Assembly (NCBI GenBank): GCA_021464245.1
Contig: JADCRB010000002.1
Coordinates: 5,534,014-5,598,013 of the forward strand
Length of the DNA stretch: 64,000 nt
Direction of reading: 5' to 3'
Source: Carallia brachiata
Taxonomy: Eukaryota > Streptophyta > Magnoliopsida > Malpighiales > Rhizophoraceae
Positions within the stretch are counted from its first letter, which is position 1. The number at the start of each line of letters is the position of its first letter. The translations under genes were made by a program, and so were the position numbers. This document shows, in pieces, positions 1-11,823 of the stretch. Below the pieces are notes generated by a model. The model ran no database searches and was not told where the DNA came from. It worked only from the letters and a program-made list of their open reading frames with translations.

Positions 1-2150
1 AACATAAATAATAATGGGAAGCATGGGATCTGATTCCAAAGGCATGGTCTAAAGGCAAGTTTTCGTTGATCTGATTCCCTAGAAGCAGGATGTTTGGTTG
101 GAATTTTGATTTGAAGGTCTAAAGGCATGATCTTCTTACGTAACCCCACCATGCGTCTATTATAAAATATATACTGTCATGTTATTTGAGATGAAATTTA
201 AAGTTCAAGTCTCCAGGTATTTTTCACATTCTTATATATAATTCGGAAATATGCAATGTTGGGGGAGAGAATTAACATTAAAATACGTTGTCTACATCAT
301 GCAACATAGCTTATCTTAGGCAAAACTGGCTCGTTAGATTTTTTTTTAATTAAAAAAAATTATTATAGGTATGACAGTTATCAAATTTTGGGCCGAGATC
401 GGTCTATTATACTATTAATATTTCTATTCAATCATCTTTCATAAGACGGACATTTACCAAAATATTATTAAGTCTGAAATAAATCTCTTTTAAATTCAAT
501 CACGATCTTAATGAATTTTAAATTCATTACTATATTTATACATAAATTCCCTTTCAATTTAAGAGAACGTTACCTTAAAATTCAAATTTAAATTAATAGT
601 AAGAGAGACACTAAACCACTGTCAAACTATCACTTTCGAAGCATACACATTAGAATGAAACCATAATTCAGTATTTCACATTGCTTCCCATTCGGGTGCA
701 TTGATTTTTAATGCATTTATTTATCAATTGTCAAACAATAATACGAGAATTTGAGTCTTTACACTTATACTTTCTCTTAACAAAAGGTTAGTTGATAGTT
801 TCAATGATGAAAAATTATAATACAGTGTATAGATTTTAAATTTATTAATACTATGATCGAGATTAGAAAATACCTGTTTCAAGTTCAGTGGTACTCCAGT
901 GATAAGCTTTTCTTTTAAAAGAAGTTGAATTAAGGACGTAAATAACAAAAACCAATGTTAAGTACAAAGATCCGATAATCGTCTACAAAATATTTTTTTT
1001 TGCCAAAAAGATCAAAAATAATACGATGGTGATCCTCGTAATTTTAACCATATTTAGTGAACTTTAAAATGACAGCCGTTGGAAGACAAACGCAACTTGG
1101 TTGTCTCATTAATATATTATGCCTGTCTTTCATGCTAATTCATTTAACAAGAACGAAGTTGAGTGAAGAGAATGAAACAAAAAGTGGGCGAATAAAAAAT
1201 ATCACAACCAAACTCCAACATCAAGGTAAATGATTTTTCCATTCCGAAGTAACAAAACAGATAACTAATTGGTGGTGTTATGAAGGGCGAATGCTCTGTA
1301 GGAATGAAAACGAGGAGAGACGTGGGTGTGAACTATCATCTCGATCATATTGCTGAATTATTAGGTCATTAATAAGAGTATTTTCATGTGCCATTAAGGG
1401 GAGGTTGGCAGCCATGTTGCAGGCCGATTGTAATGTGAATTGTTTTAGGCTTTTAGCTGTCCTTTTTCTTTCAACCAAAAAAAAAAAAAAAACAAAAAAA
1501 AAAAAGTAGACTCTTTTCCCTACCCAAGCAAGTTACCTCTTGGGGAGGCATGACGGGAGGGGGCGTGGTGTGGGGGAGTGGAATAATTAAGTCATTAAAT
1601 AAATAAAAAACCTGTCTTTTACTTGCTTTGTTATTTTAAATCAAATAATCTTTCTTAATAATCCTCACTCTAAAAAATACTCAATATAATCCTTTAGTTG
1701 AGATCAATATGAAATAAGTTGTTGAATTTAAAAAACAAAAAATAGATAAATTATTAAATTTCATCGAATACACTGTATACTAATTTATATTTTCTTAACC
1801 TACACCCAAATACTCCTCCTAACCCTTAATCAGATGATTCTTTACCTAATTTCCCAGGTTCCAGCAAGCCACTCCAGATTTCAAGTCCACACCATCTTGA
1901 GTCATGATAATGACCCGCGAGGCACACTCTTTTAATCTTTTCCCTCTCTCAATCGCAAGCTGCAACCCCCTCAACAACCAACTCAACCAAAAAACATTCA
2001 TATACACAACGCAAGCAACCCCCACCTTTAAAAATGTTCTCTCACCGTAGTTGCTGATTCCTAAAACCCCAAACATGCAGCAGCATGCCATTCTTTCTCC
2101 CCAGATCTTTAGAGTTTTGTTTAACCACGGCAACATTTTTTAGTCTCACA
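1..2150. other. Intergenic, AT-rich; no supported gene
   Basis: Only AT-rich sequence with homopolymer A runs (about 1479-1505) and short unconvincing open frames is visible. The right end (about 1850-2150) is less AT-rich and probably belongs to the upstream region of the galactosyltransferase gene. No transposon ends or RNA genes were recognised. Confidence 0.5.
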
Positions 2151-2160
2151 CTTTTATTAC

Positions 2161-2170
2161 CTATATAATG
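2161..2170 (+). promoter_or_regulatory. Candidate TATA box upstream of GALT29A
   Basis: CTATATAATG lies about 450 bases before the GALT29A start codon, in a locally pyrimidine-rich region. If used, it implies a leader of roughly 400 nt without introns. This rests on the motif alone. Confidence 0.3.
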
Positions 2171-2620
2171 TCCAAAGCCATGAAATTGCCATTCCTCAAC
2201 CAAACCACCCCATCCCCATTCCCATATTTCACTCTCATTTTCAATTCTTATTTCACTTTCTTGTGGGCGCCTGCCATTCTACCCTACCCCAAAACACCAA
2301 CCCACCATCCCATTTTTTCTAGTGTGCAACATTTTTGGTTTCCTTGCAGTTGCAGCTAAAAAGGTCCTGTCTTTTTTAAGGAATGTGTAAGACAACATCA
2401 AAAAGTGTTAATCTTGTCTGAAACCCATTGGAGCTATGTTTCATTAACGTCTCTGTGTTTCATTTTCCGGGACTTTTCCGGTTCTTGGTCAAAGTTTCTT
2501 GGACTTATTAGAGATGGATCTGATGCTAAGTTCCTCAAGATCCGTGAAATCTATGTGTGGCGGTTGTATTTAGCAGTTAACCATTAAGGGCCTCCTCATT
2601 TCTTAGCGCCACCCCCCCAA

Positions 2621-3820
2621 ATGAAAAGGTCAGTCCGTCCACTCTTTAGCATTCTGCTGCTAATTGTTATTGCTGTGACCCTCTGCTGCCGCCTCCTTAT
2701 CCACCGCCGGGGCGGCGGCGGCGGCGGTTTCAGTTCCCATGAGCTTGGAACCAATGCTATAGCTCACCCACCAGCCTCGGTTTTCAATCCTACGCTGTTG
2801 AAATATGCAGCTATTGATGTAGGAGAAGCTGAAGCTAAAAAAGAAATCGAGGGGTTATTGGACGATGGCCTTTCTAGTGAAGGGAGGTATAAAACTTTTG
2901 CTACTTGGAGAATGTGGTTCAATAGCCATAATACTTATACTAATGGCAGCTCGCACAGGAAGACTATCGGTGTGCTGCTTAGATCACCTGAATTCTATCG
3001 TTTTTGGTTAGAATTTAGGAGGTTACTGCAAGAATGGGATAGGAAAAGGGGGTTTCAGGCTGATATAATGAATGAGTTGATCCAACTTGTCAAGATTCCT
3101 ATTGATAGGCACAATGGGTTGGTGGATTCCAACAGGCGTTATAATTCTTGTGCTGTGGTGGGGAACAGTGGTATTTTGTTGCAGAGAGAATACGGGAAGC
3201 TGATTGATGAGCATGAGGTGGTAATCCGATTAAACAACGCGAAAACAGAGAAATTTGATCGAAATGTTGGGTCTAAAACTCATGTTTCATTTGTTAATAG
3301 CAATATATTGCATTTTTGTTCAAGGAGCAAAGGGTGCTTTTGTCACCCATATGGGCCTAATGTCCCCATGGTTATGTACATTTGCCAACCAATACACTTC
3401 ATGGACTATAGCATTTGCAATTCTTCTCACAAGGAGGCCGCACCTTTGATTGTCACCGATCCACGCTTTGATGCATTGTGCGCGAGGATCGTGAAGTATT
3501 ACTCACTAAACCGATTTGTGCAGGAGACGGGGAAGTCATTGGACGAGTGGAGCCCTGTACATGATGGTCCTTGGTTCCATTACTCTTCTGGTTTTCAAGC
3601 TGTAATGCTGGCTGTGGGGATCTGTGAAAAGGTTAGCATATTTGGGTTTGGGAAATCAGCTTCAGCTAAACATCATTACCATACAGATCAAAAAGCCGAG
3701 CTTAGGTCACACGATTATGAGGCAGAATACGATGTTTATGATGATTTGGTGAAGAATCCACAGGCAATACCATTTGTTTCGGACAAGTTCAGGTTTCCTC
3801 CTGTGGTCATTTACCAATGA
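2621..3820 (+). CDS. GALT29A: GT29-family galactosyltransferase (GALT29A-like)
   Basis: Encodes a 399-residue type II Golgi membrane enzyme of the sialyltransferase-like family GT29. Residues 1-7 are a short cytosolic tail beginning MKRSVRPLFS, which I recall as the start of Arabidopsis GALT29A (At1g08280). Residues 8-27 form the signal anchor, followed by a Gly6 run (31-36) coded by GGC repeats. The L-sialylmotif is centred on CAVVGNSG (177-184) with VIRLNNAKTEKF (201-212). The S-motif is HYSSGFQAVMLAVGICEKV (320-338), and the terminal HHYHTDQ motif is at 351-357. Plants lack CMP-sialic acid metabolism, and the Arabidopsis protein was reported to add galactose to arabinogalactan side chains, so that role is inferred here. 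The reading frame is intact and intronless. The first ATG is supported by the family N-terminus. Its neighbour at 11.8-14.7 kb is a WIP gene, as in Arabidopsis. Confidence 0.93.
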   Translation: MKRSVRPLFSILLLIVIAVTLCCRLLIHRRGGGGGGFSSHELGTNAIAHPPASVFNPTLLKYAAIDVGEAEAKKEIEGLLDDGLSSEGRYKTFATWRMWFNSHNTYTNGSSHRKTIGVLLRSPEFYRFWLEFRRLLQEWDRKRGFQADIMNELIQLVKIPIDRHNGLVDSNRRYNSCAVVGNSGILLQREYGKLIDEHEVVIRLNNAKTEKFDRNVGSKTHVSFVNSNILHFCSRSKGCFCHPYGPNVPMVMYICQPIHFMDYSICNSSHKEAAPLIVTDPRFDALCARIVKYYSLNRFVQETGKSLDEWSPVHDGPWFHYSSGFQAVMLAVGICEKVSIFGFGKSASAKHHYHTDQKAELRSHDYEAEYDVYDDLVKNPQAIPFVSDKFRFPPVVIYQ

Positions 3821-4791
3821 ATTTTTGGTTCTCTGTAAATTGTTTGCCTAAAACCTCTTAATCGTTGTTTTGTAATGTTGGTCACTCCAAATAGAGTTGA
3901 AAGACAAACAGTTTCTAATGTTTTAAGTTTTATATTCTGGCCCTGCACTATCAAAAGGTGGTATGGGGGTGATACACTGATACGAAATGTAACAGTTGAA
4001 TTAATGAAATATGGTTTCAAGATATGGTCTCCCATGTGATTTAATTGCTCTTTACTGCCCAAACATTTGATGTATTCAATGATTTCCAACAGCTCAGATC
4101 ATGCTCTTTTCCTTATTTGGCATTGGGACCTGGTGAAACTTTAAAATGTCTTGTAAGAAATTATATTATCAGCATGAAGTTATTTAAAGCTGATGAACCA
4201 TAAGTTTCTTTGAAAATTGCCTGTCAAGTTCAACAACTATTGTTACCACTGCAGATTGCCTTTGTTTTGACAGAATTATAAATTGATCAGAAATTCATCC
4301 AATATTCAAATTTCATTATTTGTGTTTATAATGCATAAACAAATAATTCGCGTTGACTGACCAAAAAACGCGCTTGGACCTTCTTATAATTATCCATTTT
4401 GGCATTCATCTTCATATGAGGTTTTGTAGTCATGTAAACTATTACTTATTGAAGTGATGTTCTTTCCACAGCAGGCAAATTTGACAGAAAAGAGTTTTCC
4501 ATTGTTCAGTATAAAACCTTGTACGAAATATGTGCTAATGATTAGACTTGAAATGTTGTTTCTTCCCATTGTTTAACATTGGTTTTCTTCTTCAATAATT
4601 TCTTTGATCCTATTACTTCCAGTCTACTTCAGCTTGCAATTTCATTTTATATCATTGTAGTTTAGATACAACCCTATGATTAGAGATGATGATTATACAA
4701 CAAAATTCATCAACCTCCTCCTTTACAGAGCTTTACAAGAAGGGAGAAAAGGGGGAAGACCCTAAGAAGCATTTTCACTCTTCTCCAGCCA
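3821..4791. other. 3' flank of GALT29A; no gene seen
   Basis: This interval contains the GALT29A 3' untranslated region and intergenic sequence up to the end of the PARP3-like pseudogene, which is transcribed toward it. I see no open frame with recognisable content and no transposon ends. Confidence 0.45.
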
Positions 4792-5479
4792 TCACTCTGG
4801 AGAAAAGATGGCAAAATATGGAGCCCAAATAGTGCCAAACCAAACCTTCCTTTGCTTTTTCTTCCTTTTACTCGTTCTTATAACTTTCTCTTCATAATTG
4901 ACACCTACTAAGAATTGTATACTTGTCTGCAAGTCCAATAGACACACTCAAAGTTAACCACATGACAAGAAGCGACCTTACCTTTAACACAAACCTAATA
5001 ATGTTTGGCGGGTCGTAGACAGCATGCTCGTTGTACTCCAGGGGACTATCTTGGTGATCTGATGGCATTAACCGGCCACAGGAACCTTGATGTCATCTTT
5101 CATCTATCCACTTTCGTGTACTGGGAGCACCCTGATTTTTTTCAGGTCCATGGGAATTATATAAGGCGAAAATTTAACTGACCATTTAGTGGAAACCAGC
5201 CCATCAGAGCCAGAAGAATCCTGGTCATTCATCTCCAGTATTTCCCGCATTTGTTCAACGCAGAGATGGTTTTTGATGGCTAAACTCATCAAACTCCTTT
5301 TCAAGTCACCTTCCTCAGTTCTGATGATATCTACTAAACTATTTTCACTCCCATTATTGGCCTTCTTTGGTTATTGTTTGTTCCCCTTTCTGGTGTGCCC
5401 TGCTCTCTGCCTTCTGCTTCCATGTTATTACCTTGCCTTTGTCTGATGGTGCATGTTGGGACCTTGTTTCATGGACCTT
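4792..5479 (-). pseudogene. PARP3: Internally deleted PARP3-like pseudogene
   Basis: Remnant of a plant poly(ADP-ribose) polymerase 3-like gene, read from the minus strand. The N-terminal part (about 5479-5170) reads KVHETRSQHAPSDKGK, then a basic stretch, then NHLCVEQMREILEMNDQDSS, the start of a PADR1-like domain. The expected start ATG is replaced. Stops and at least two frameshifts interrupt this part, for example near 5360 and 5300. Then, without the central WGR, regulatory and catalytic domains, sequence of the C-terminal end follows: KVPVAG, a frameshift at about 5067, and SPLEYNEHAVYDP (about 5050-5010). A short intron seems to end in TTGCAG near 4927. The last exon reads TSIQFLVGVNYEEK and stops at 4792-4794. 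The retained intron argues against a processed retrocopy and for a genomic copy that lost its middle. Identity comes from remembered family sequence. Confidence 0.65.
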
Positions 5480-6119
5480 TAAACATTTCCATGTAACATC
5501 CTGATAGCGCTAGAGCATCACAAAGAGTTCACTGAAGGAAAGGAAAAAAAAAAAAACAGAGAGAGAGAACGACTTTAATCACGGAAACCTAGCAACATAA
5601 AATCACAGCTCTACTATGTTTGTCTTCATTTCCCATATAAAATCATTACAATAGATTCTCGTAATGCAAACCGGGTAAAACCAAAAACAGAAGTGCTGTA
5701 GATGTCCCAAATGAAACATGCAGACCTTCAGACAAAATCTAAACAAACAAAAAGAACAGGACACCCGAGAAATTCCATAAACTCACGAAAGACGGAAAGA
5801 GAAAGCAAGCATTCAAGCTCTAAGAATATATGAAAAAGAACTAGAACTAACCTTCGTTGTTCTTCTGGTTTCTCTCTTACAAAATCCCACCAACAATTAC
5901 CTATCAGAACTCCCAAAAACAAGCCAGATAAATTGCTAACTGAGATCACCATCCGCAGGATCAGCTACTAATCTCCTTACAAAAATATACGCGTACAATG
6001 CTTGTCTTGTCTCTGGCTCCCGGAATCCTTTGTCCTCCCAGGAACACAACTAGTGTGCCTAGATTCACTACACATGCCACTTGTCTAGGTATGTTTGGCG
6101 GCTTAAAACGTTGATAGGT
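5480..6119. other. Upstream region of the PARP3-like pseudogene
   Basis: On the minus strand this may hold the former promoter and leader of the pseudogene. Near 5850 a purine-rich stretch ends AACGAAG and is followed by GTTAGT, which resembles a leader exon with a donor site. A T-rich tract on that strand lies near 5541-5557. No coding content is supported. Confidence 0.3.
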
Positions 6120-6131
6120 AGTCCACTAACT

Positions 6132-7233
6132 CTTTTTTTTTCTATTTTTTATAACACAAATAAACCTGTATTTTACCACCAATCGTTGTGGTCTAGTGGT
6201 AAATGTCGAATGTTGTCAAACCAAAGGTCTTGGTTCGAAAGCTACCAGAGCGTCTGGTGGGGTTAAACATACTCCTCCCCTTTATAACACTGGGTGATAC
6301 TGTAACTATCTAGACAGTTCAGAGGTTACTCTAAGAAAAAGGGCAATACTCCCTAATAGAATTGTGGGGCACCATCCCTATCTTTCCATTTTAAGCATCA
6401 GAGTAAACCTATATTTTACAAAATTAAACATAAGTAAATAAGGGTCGGTTTAGAGCCCACACAACTTTTACAAACAAAAGGATATAAGTCTCCTTAAACA
6501 TATATAATAGAGTTCATCTACACAACAAATAATCCACCACATGTGGTAATTGAATAGATCAAACTAAACTTGTAACTTAGGCCCATAGCCCAATAAAGAA
6601 AAAGACCTGCAGGGAGGGGGAGGGAGGGGGAGCAAGGCCCCGAGGCTCAAACCACGGGAGCAACCTGAAACCAGACACTCCTAGAACCCCACCGCTCGCC
6701 AGCGGTGACACCTTAACATACTAGAAACTAGTGACAAAGCCCAAAAGCCGAATGCAGCGAAGCAACCTGAATCGCCAAAGCGCTATTCACATAGCGCAGA
6801 AACACCCCATAATCACAAACCATAGAGGGAGATGCTGATGGAGAGTCGAAGAAAAGTCGGAGACTAGCAGCAGTAGCCACAAGTGCAAGTCTAACCGAAA
6901 ACAACCGCATACCTGTACAAAGTTGCCCAAACCCAGCAAAAGGACCCCTACCCAACTTCCCCCCCAACGGAGAGGAGAGGATGAGGAGGGGGAGGCCGAC
7001 GAAGCGTCCTCGACGAAACCAAGCACAGAGAGCCAAACCAATGAAACACCCCTAGGAGAGGAGAACAACCAGTTAGAAGAGGCACCAAGGCCTCATAGAG
7101 CCCATTACAGAGGACGAAACGACCGCCAACGAGCAGGTGCCGACCGAAATCAACAGAAACTCCACAAAGCTCTCAACACACGATAAAAAATATCAACACA
7201 CGATCACTGGAAGTCGAAGAACATCCATAGAGA
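6132..7233 (-). mobile_element. Minus-strand poly(A) retroposon with 12-bp target duplication
   Basis: The interval is bracketed by AGTCCACTAACT at 6120-6131 and again at 7234-7245. Just inside the left copy the plus strand has a T-rich tract (6132-6150), which is a poly(A) tail on the minus strand. The opposite end is unusually GC-rich (about 6600-7190), as in the 5' regions of plant L1 LINEs. The layout fits target-primed reverse transcription of an RNA read right to left. Open frames of about 100 codons on the minus strand (6728-7068) show no recognisable domain, and no endonuclease or reverse transcriptase is seen. It is therefore a truncated or non-autonomous copy, or a retrocopy of an unknown transcript. 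A SINE is nested in it. Confidence 0.5.
6177..6403 (+). mobile_element. tRNA-derived SINE with 16-bp target duplication
   Basis: The head contains RNA polymerase III promoter elements: an A box TGGTCTAGTGG (6189-6199) and a B box GGTTCGAAAGC (6232-6242). The copy is flanked by TAAACCTGTATTTTAC (6161-6176) and TAAACCTATATTTTAC (6404-6419), a target duplication with one mismatch. It is about 227 bp long. The rest of the head does not fold as an intact tRNA by eye, so this is a SINE and not a tRNA gene. Confidence 0.7.
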
Positions 7234-7500
7234 AGTCCACTAACTGAATTAGTATGATTTAACAATTTTCCTTTTTTGTTTTTTTAATTTTTTTTGGCCG
7301 TTTCCGAGCTGCCTGAACCAACAATTGAAAAGCGGCGCAAGTAACGATTCATTTTGTTGCACCATTTACATAACTTCGTCTGTTGCCACATTTTTTTTAA
7401 TCGGTTGTTGTTGCATTATCCATTAAAGTGTTTAGTGGGCTAAACTGATTTATTTACCCGGTAATTACAATTTTTCTTGACGAGATTGTGTGATATTAAG

Positions 7501-7775
7501 GGTGTGTTTGTTTCCAATAAAATATTTTACAGGAAAAAATTTTACTGGTTTTTCGGCATTTGTTTCATGGAAAATATTTTATATAGGTAAAATTTCGAGA
7601 AAATTTTCAGATTTTCAAGTAAAATAACTTCTCTTTTTACAGAGTTAAAGTTATTTTCAAAAAAAATACAAACTGTATTATAAGTAAGTGATAAATAAAA
7701 ATTATTATTTTTACTGTAAATATTTTTTCCTACAAATATTTTATAAATATAAATTACTTTTAAAAAAATAAATGG
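7501..7775. mobile_element. 275-bp hAT-type MITE, copy 1
   Basis: Begins GGTGTGTTTGTTTCC and ends in AAATAAATGG, with 8-bp flanks ATATTAAG (7493-7500) and ATCTTAAG (7776-7783) that differ at one base. A second copy of exactly the same length lies at 54845-55119 with closely similar sequence throughout. The 8-bp duplication and the short imperfect inverted ends fit the hAT superfamily. There is no coding capacity. Confidence 0.7.
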
Positions 7776-7838
7776 ATCTTAAGTAAAAAAAAATGAAATT
7801 TTTTCGTTTGATCAACGATAGCAGTGGGTTTTGATGAG

Positions 7839-8140
7839 GCTGTTATAAATGAAGTAAATTGCTCTAGCCTGCGCTGGTCAGTCATTGAAGCTGTTATAAA
7901 TGAAGGCAATTCTTCCATCGATATGGGATTGGACTTTTTGTCGGTGCGTCGGGCGGCCCCATGGAGTTGTTAATGGTTGGTGGCTTCTGTCTTTTGTGGT
8001 ATGGGCGGGGAGACCCAATTTTATTTCTTGTTGTCTTTTCATCAAAACCAACTTTATATTCTTGACCAAAAAAAAAAAAAAAAACTAAATTTATTTCATT
8101 TTATTTGACCAAAAAAATTTTATTTCATTTTATCTATCAA
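7839..8140 (+). repeat. Direct repeats and poly(A) tract of uncertain origin
   Basis: GCTGTTATAAATGAAG occurs at 7839-7854 and again at 7890-7905. Downstream, TTGACC followed by an A run is repeated near 8062 and 8105, each followed by a TTTATTTCATTTTAT-like segment. The higher-GC block (about 7900-8050) followed by poly(A) resembles a plus-strand retroposon end, but no target duplication was found. Confidence 0.3.
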
Positions 8141-11100
8141 AAAATAGAAGTAAATTTATTTTTCTTTATACCACTAATATATTAACTCGTACAAAAAAAA
8201 TTATTTAATTTTTAATATCGCCTAAATCATATATAGCCTTTTCTTTTCTAGTGGAATCGAAGTTGAATTTTGTTATTGTAGTTGGTAAACTGACAATCTC
8301 CAAATATGTTGCGTTTATTAACCGTATTCCAGTAACATTTTAAATGAAAAACTAAAAATTTCTCATAAAATTAAAAATAATTATAAAAGAAACTCTTTTA
8401 TATAGTTAAAATTCTGATTATTTTATACAACAGTAGATATGTTAGTCTTAAAAAATTATTAAATTATGGTGCATTACGTACGTTTTTCTACTGTATCAAA
8501 ATACTAAATTTTCAAAACATAGGTTTAAGCTATGATACTTTTTCGCCAATCGCAAATTTTAGGGTTTATCAATTACAAATATAATTGCATTTAACTCGAG
8601 ATTTTCTTGCTGCAATTACAATCTTGAGCTATAATATTATACTGACTACATATCATGATTAGACGTCTTGAATATACTTACAAGGAAAAAGATAAAAATA
8701 AAAAAATAAAAAAAAATTATTAAATATAATCTTTTTTAATTTAATTTAATTTAATTTTCTCTTTAATTTATTTAGTATACTTTATGATATCAATTCGAGA
8801 TCAATAGCATTATTCTTACAATCTTCGACACTCCATTAAATCTTGAATTTTTTTGTACTTTATTTTGTCTTCCAAACAATTTTATAGTGGTGATTCAATC
8901 GCGGTCCCACCAGCTATGGATCAACGCTTGCAGTGATTATTTGGTAACTTTGCTATTACTATTACGTTCAGGCCCGACCCGAGGTGATCTCGCTACCGGA
9001 ATAAGGAAGCTTTGGATTGGGGCGAAATTAAAAAATTTGGGGCGAAATTAAAAAAAAATTCAAAAACTTAGTAACCTATTAATAAGCTGAAGTCAAATAT
9101 AAAATTTCTTGCATTCAGAAGAAATTATAAAATAGGATAAATTTAAATTAAGTAAAAAAAATAAGGGAGATGAAGGAGAGAGACGAGAAGGAGACTAGTA
9201 GTGGGTCCCACTTATTATTTACTTTATTTTACAAATATCATATGCATATAACTTAGATAAAATGTGCACACAACTAATATAAAATATATACACAAATTTT
9301 TAAATATTATTTATACATTATATTGTATACATATTATAAACTTTTTTCACAAAAAAAAATGATAAAGTATTTGGGGGACCCACCCTCGTCCCCTCACTAT
9401 CTCTCGCGTTTCTTAAATTATATAAAGTTTCAATACTCAACTTAATTTTAAATAATAATAAAATAGTCACGCAGTTTATCAAATGATAACAAACAACTTA
9501 TATTTTTTTTTTCAAATTTCAAATATCTAGCTGTTCATATTATTTTATTATTACTTAAATGTTACTATCTTATATCATTTTGTTATTATCTTATTATTAC
9601 TCAAATATTGTTATTTAGTATCTTTTATTTAAAAAAAATAATCTATTTAATACTATTAGATAAACTATATAAAATTTTATTATCATTTAATTACTATTTA
9701 ATATTTTCTATTTATATATTAAGAAATTATATGTCAACATTCAAAGCTAACAACAAGTCTATTTGTAAATCAAATCTATCAATATCATTATGAGGTACCT
9801 TTGATTTATAGATGACGTAAAAAATTAAATTTATATAATAATTTCAGGTTTCTGTGAAGTTTTAATTTGGTTGTCATGGGCTGTCACGTTCATGTATTCA
9901 ATAAGTCATACATCCAAGAGTACAGGATTTGCCTTTAGAGCTTAATTAATGGCTAATCATTCTGCAGCTGATGTTGTGGTAATTTGTCGGTTGTTGGATG
10001 ATTTGATGCGGCGATGCCCTCCAAGTTGGACCCTTTTACTTCTTGTTGTAGGTCTTTCTTTGCCTTTGAAAACGGAGGCACAAATAGTATTCTCAGTGCT
10101 ATGTACGCGTCTCAGCGTTACATATGCGCGGTGCGTACTACTTCACCACCTTTTCTTTAGTTTCTTTCTACCGTGACTTGGGTGCCGTTGTCATTTTTCA
10201 ACTTGAACCTAAAATAAGTAGCTTTTATAGCACTTAAGGAGGAAAAAATGTTTTAAACCACTAAACGTTAGTGCACGCCAGTCCGTGTCCGAATTTACAG
10301 AAAAGTATCATTTCACATTATCGTAACTGTTAATTATATATTTAATCTTTCATTTTTCAATGAGTAAATGTATACGAATCAGTATTTAGTATACTGATTT
10401 TTGTCCTGAATAGAATTGTGACTGTTATTTTTTAAACGAAAATTGATATTATTGCAACACTTGTTATTTTTACATTTCAAAAATATCAGTTGCAGTTTCA
10501 AAAATAATAGACGCAGTTATCGCGAAACAAAATTCAGGACATTTTACTTGACTCATGTAAGTTTACTCTTTTTCAATATACTATTGGCAAACTAGCAAAC
10601 TCCACAAATTTGATGAAGAGCATCAACGTGAGGTTAACTGTTCTCCGAACAAGCTTTGACTACTGCTGCATCATTTTATATACTATTATATGAGAGGGAA
10701 TACTATTAACATCTAATTAACTGAACCTAGTCCTGCAACTAACCTTACCATGGACTCAATTTACAAAACTATGTCACGCCAATTAAATATCAACAAACAA
10801 ACAAATAACACTAAAACCTTAATCTTGTATTTAATTAGAATCAGTTACGTGAATTTTCGTTATTTTGTTATATTATGAACTAAATGAACTAAAAAAATAC
10901 TTACGTGATACAGATTTTTTATAGTCACTTAGCCATGACAACTCTCTTCAGGACCAAATATTAATTTGTAATCCAATATATTATAATTACTTGTCACGCA
11001 AAATGAACTTTTAACTTAACATCTATGCTTACACAATTATTAATTTCAGTAGAAAATGCATCTTCCAACACTTTTTGTAAAGTTAAATGTATTGAATCCC

Positions 11101-11823
11101 TCTAAACCAATAAGTAATTGATTTTGATTAATATTTTTTAGTTGTGTTAAACCATTTATTTCATGAATAAAGTCACTAAATCAATAGCATGATATTTTTA
11201 GAGTCAATAATTTTATACGAGGACCTGAGCTATGGAATGTGCTTCAATCAAAGGTCGGAGCATCTTTCAATATGGATTGTTTAAGTAACACTACTACCCA
11301 ATAGGAAGTTAGGAACTGATGAGAAGATAGAAGAAAAAACAACATGCACATCAGTGCATGCATACACTAAATATATAACCAGCAATCAATAACACAACCA
11401 CCATAAAATCTGGTGTAGATTTAAGACTAACAGTAAGCGATGAAGTGGACAAATTTTCCCATTGAAGTGATCATGAGATAGGCTTTAAAGCATTGAGAGA
11501 CATATAAAAACAACCTAATTGGTGTCACTGAGAAGAAAACTGATCTGCTTCATCAGCTGTGGTAATCGCCTTATTTGATCCTTAACGTACGGCAACGCAA
11601 ACTGTCTTATATGCTATTTGTTGCTCGTCTTCTGCAAGTGCTCCGTAGCAAACCGCTCCCTATGTTCCCTCAGGAGTGTTGTTTGAGAATTTTTTGTTAC
11701 TGAGCACAAGCTTAGGATAAGCGGACGCGGCTTAACAGCTTAAAAACATTCAAGTCTGTATTCAAAACCCGAAAACAAGAGAAAAGTTCAGAAAAATGAA
11801 CTTGACATTGTTCGCGGATTAGG
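8141..11823. other. Intergenic; AT-rich, no supported gene
   Basis: AT-rich sequence with short tandem repeats, for example GGGGCGAAATTAAAAAA twice near 9020-9055. An open frame with an ATG at 9949-10176 has no recognisable content. The last few hundred bases (about 11500-11823) are likely the 3' untranslated region of the WIP gene. Confidence 0.4.

Noticed and set aside
1846..2136. 96-codon minus-strand frame
   Set aside because: No recognisable domain; lies in the likely upstream region of GALT29A.
6189..6242. tRNA gene
   Set aside because: A and B boxes are present but the acceptor and anticodon stems do not form by eye, and target duplications show it is a SINE.
6728..7068. Two overlapping minus-strand frames of about 100 codons
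   Set aside because: Their openness is explained by the high GC of the retroposon; no domain is seen.
9949..10176. 75-codon plus-strand frame with a hydrophobic segment
   Set aside because: No family recognised and no neighbouring exons or promoter; chance frame more likely.
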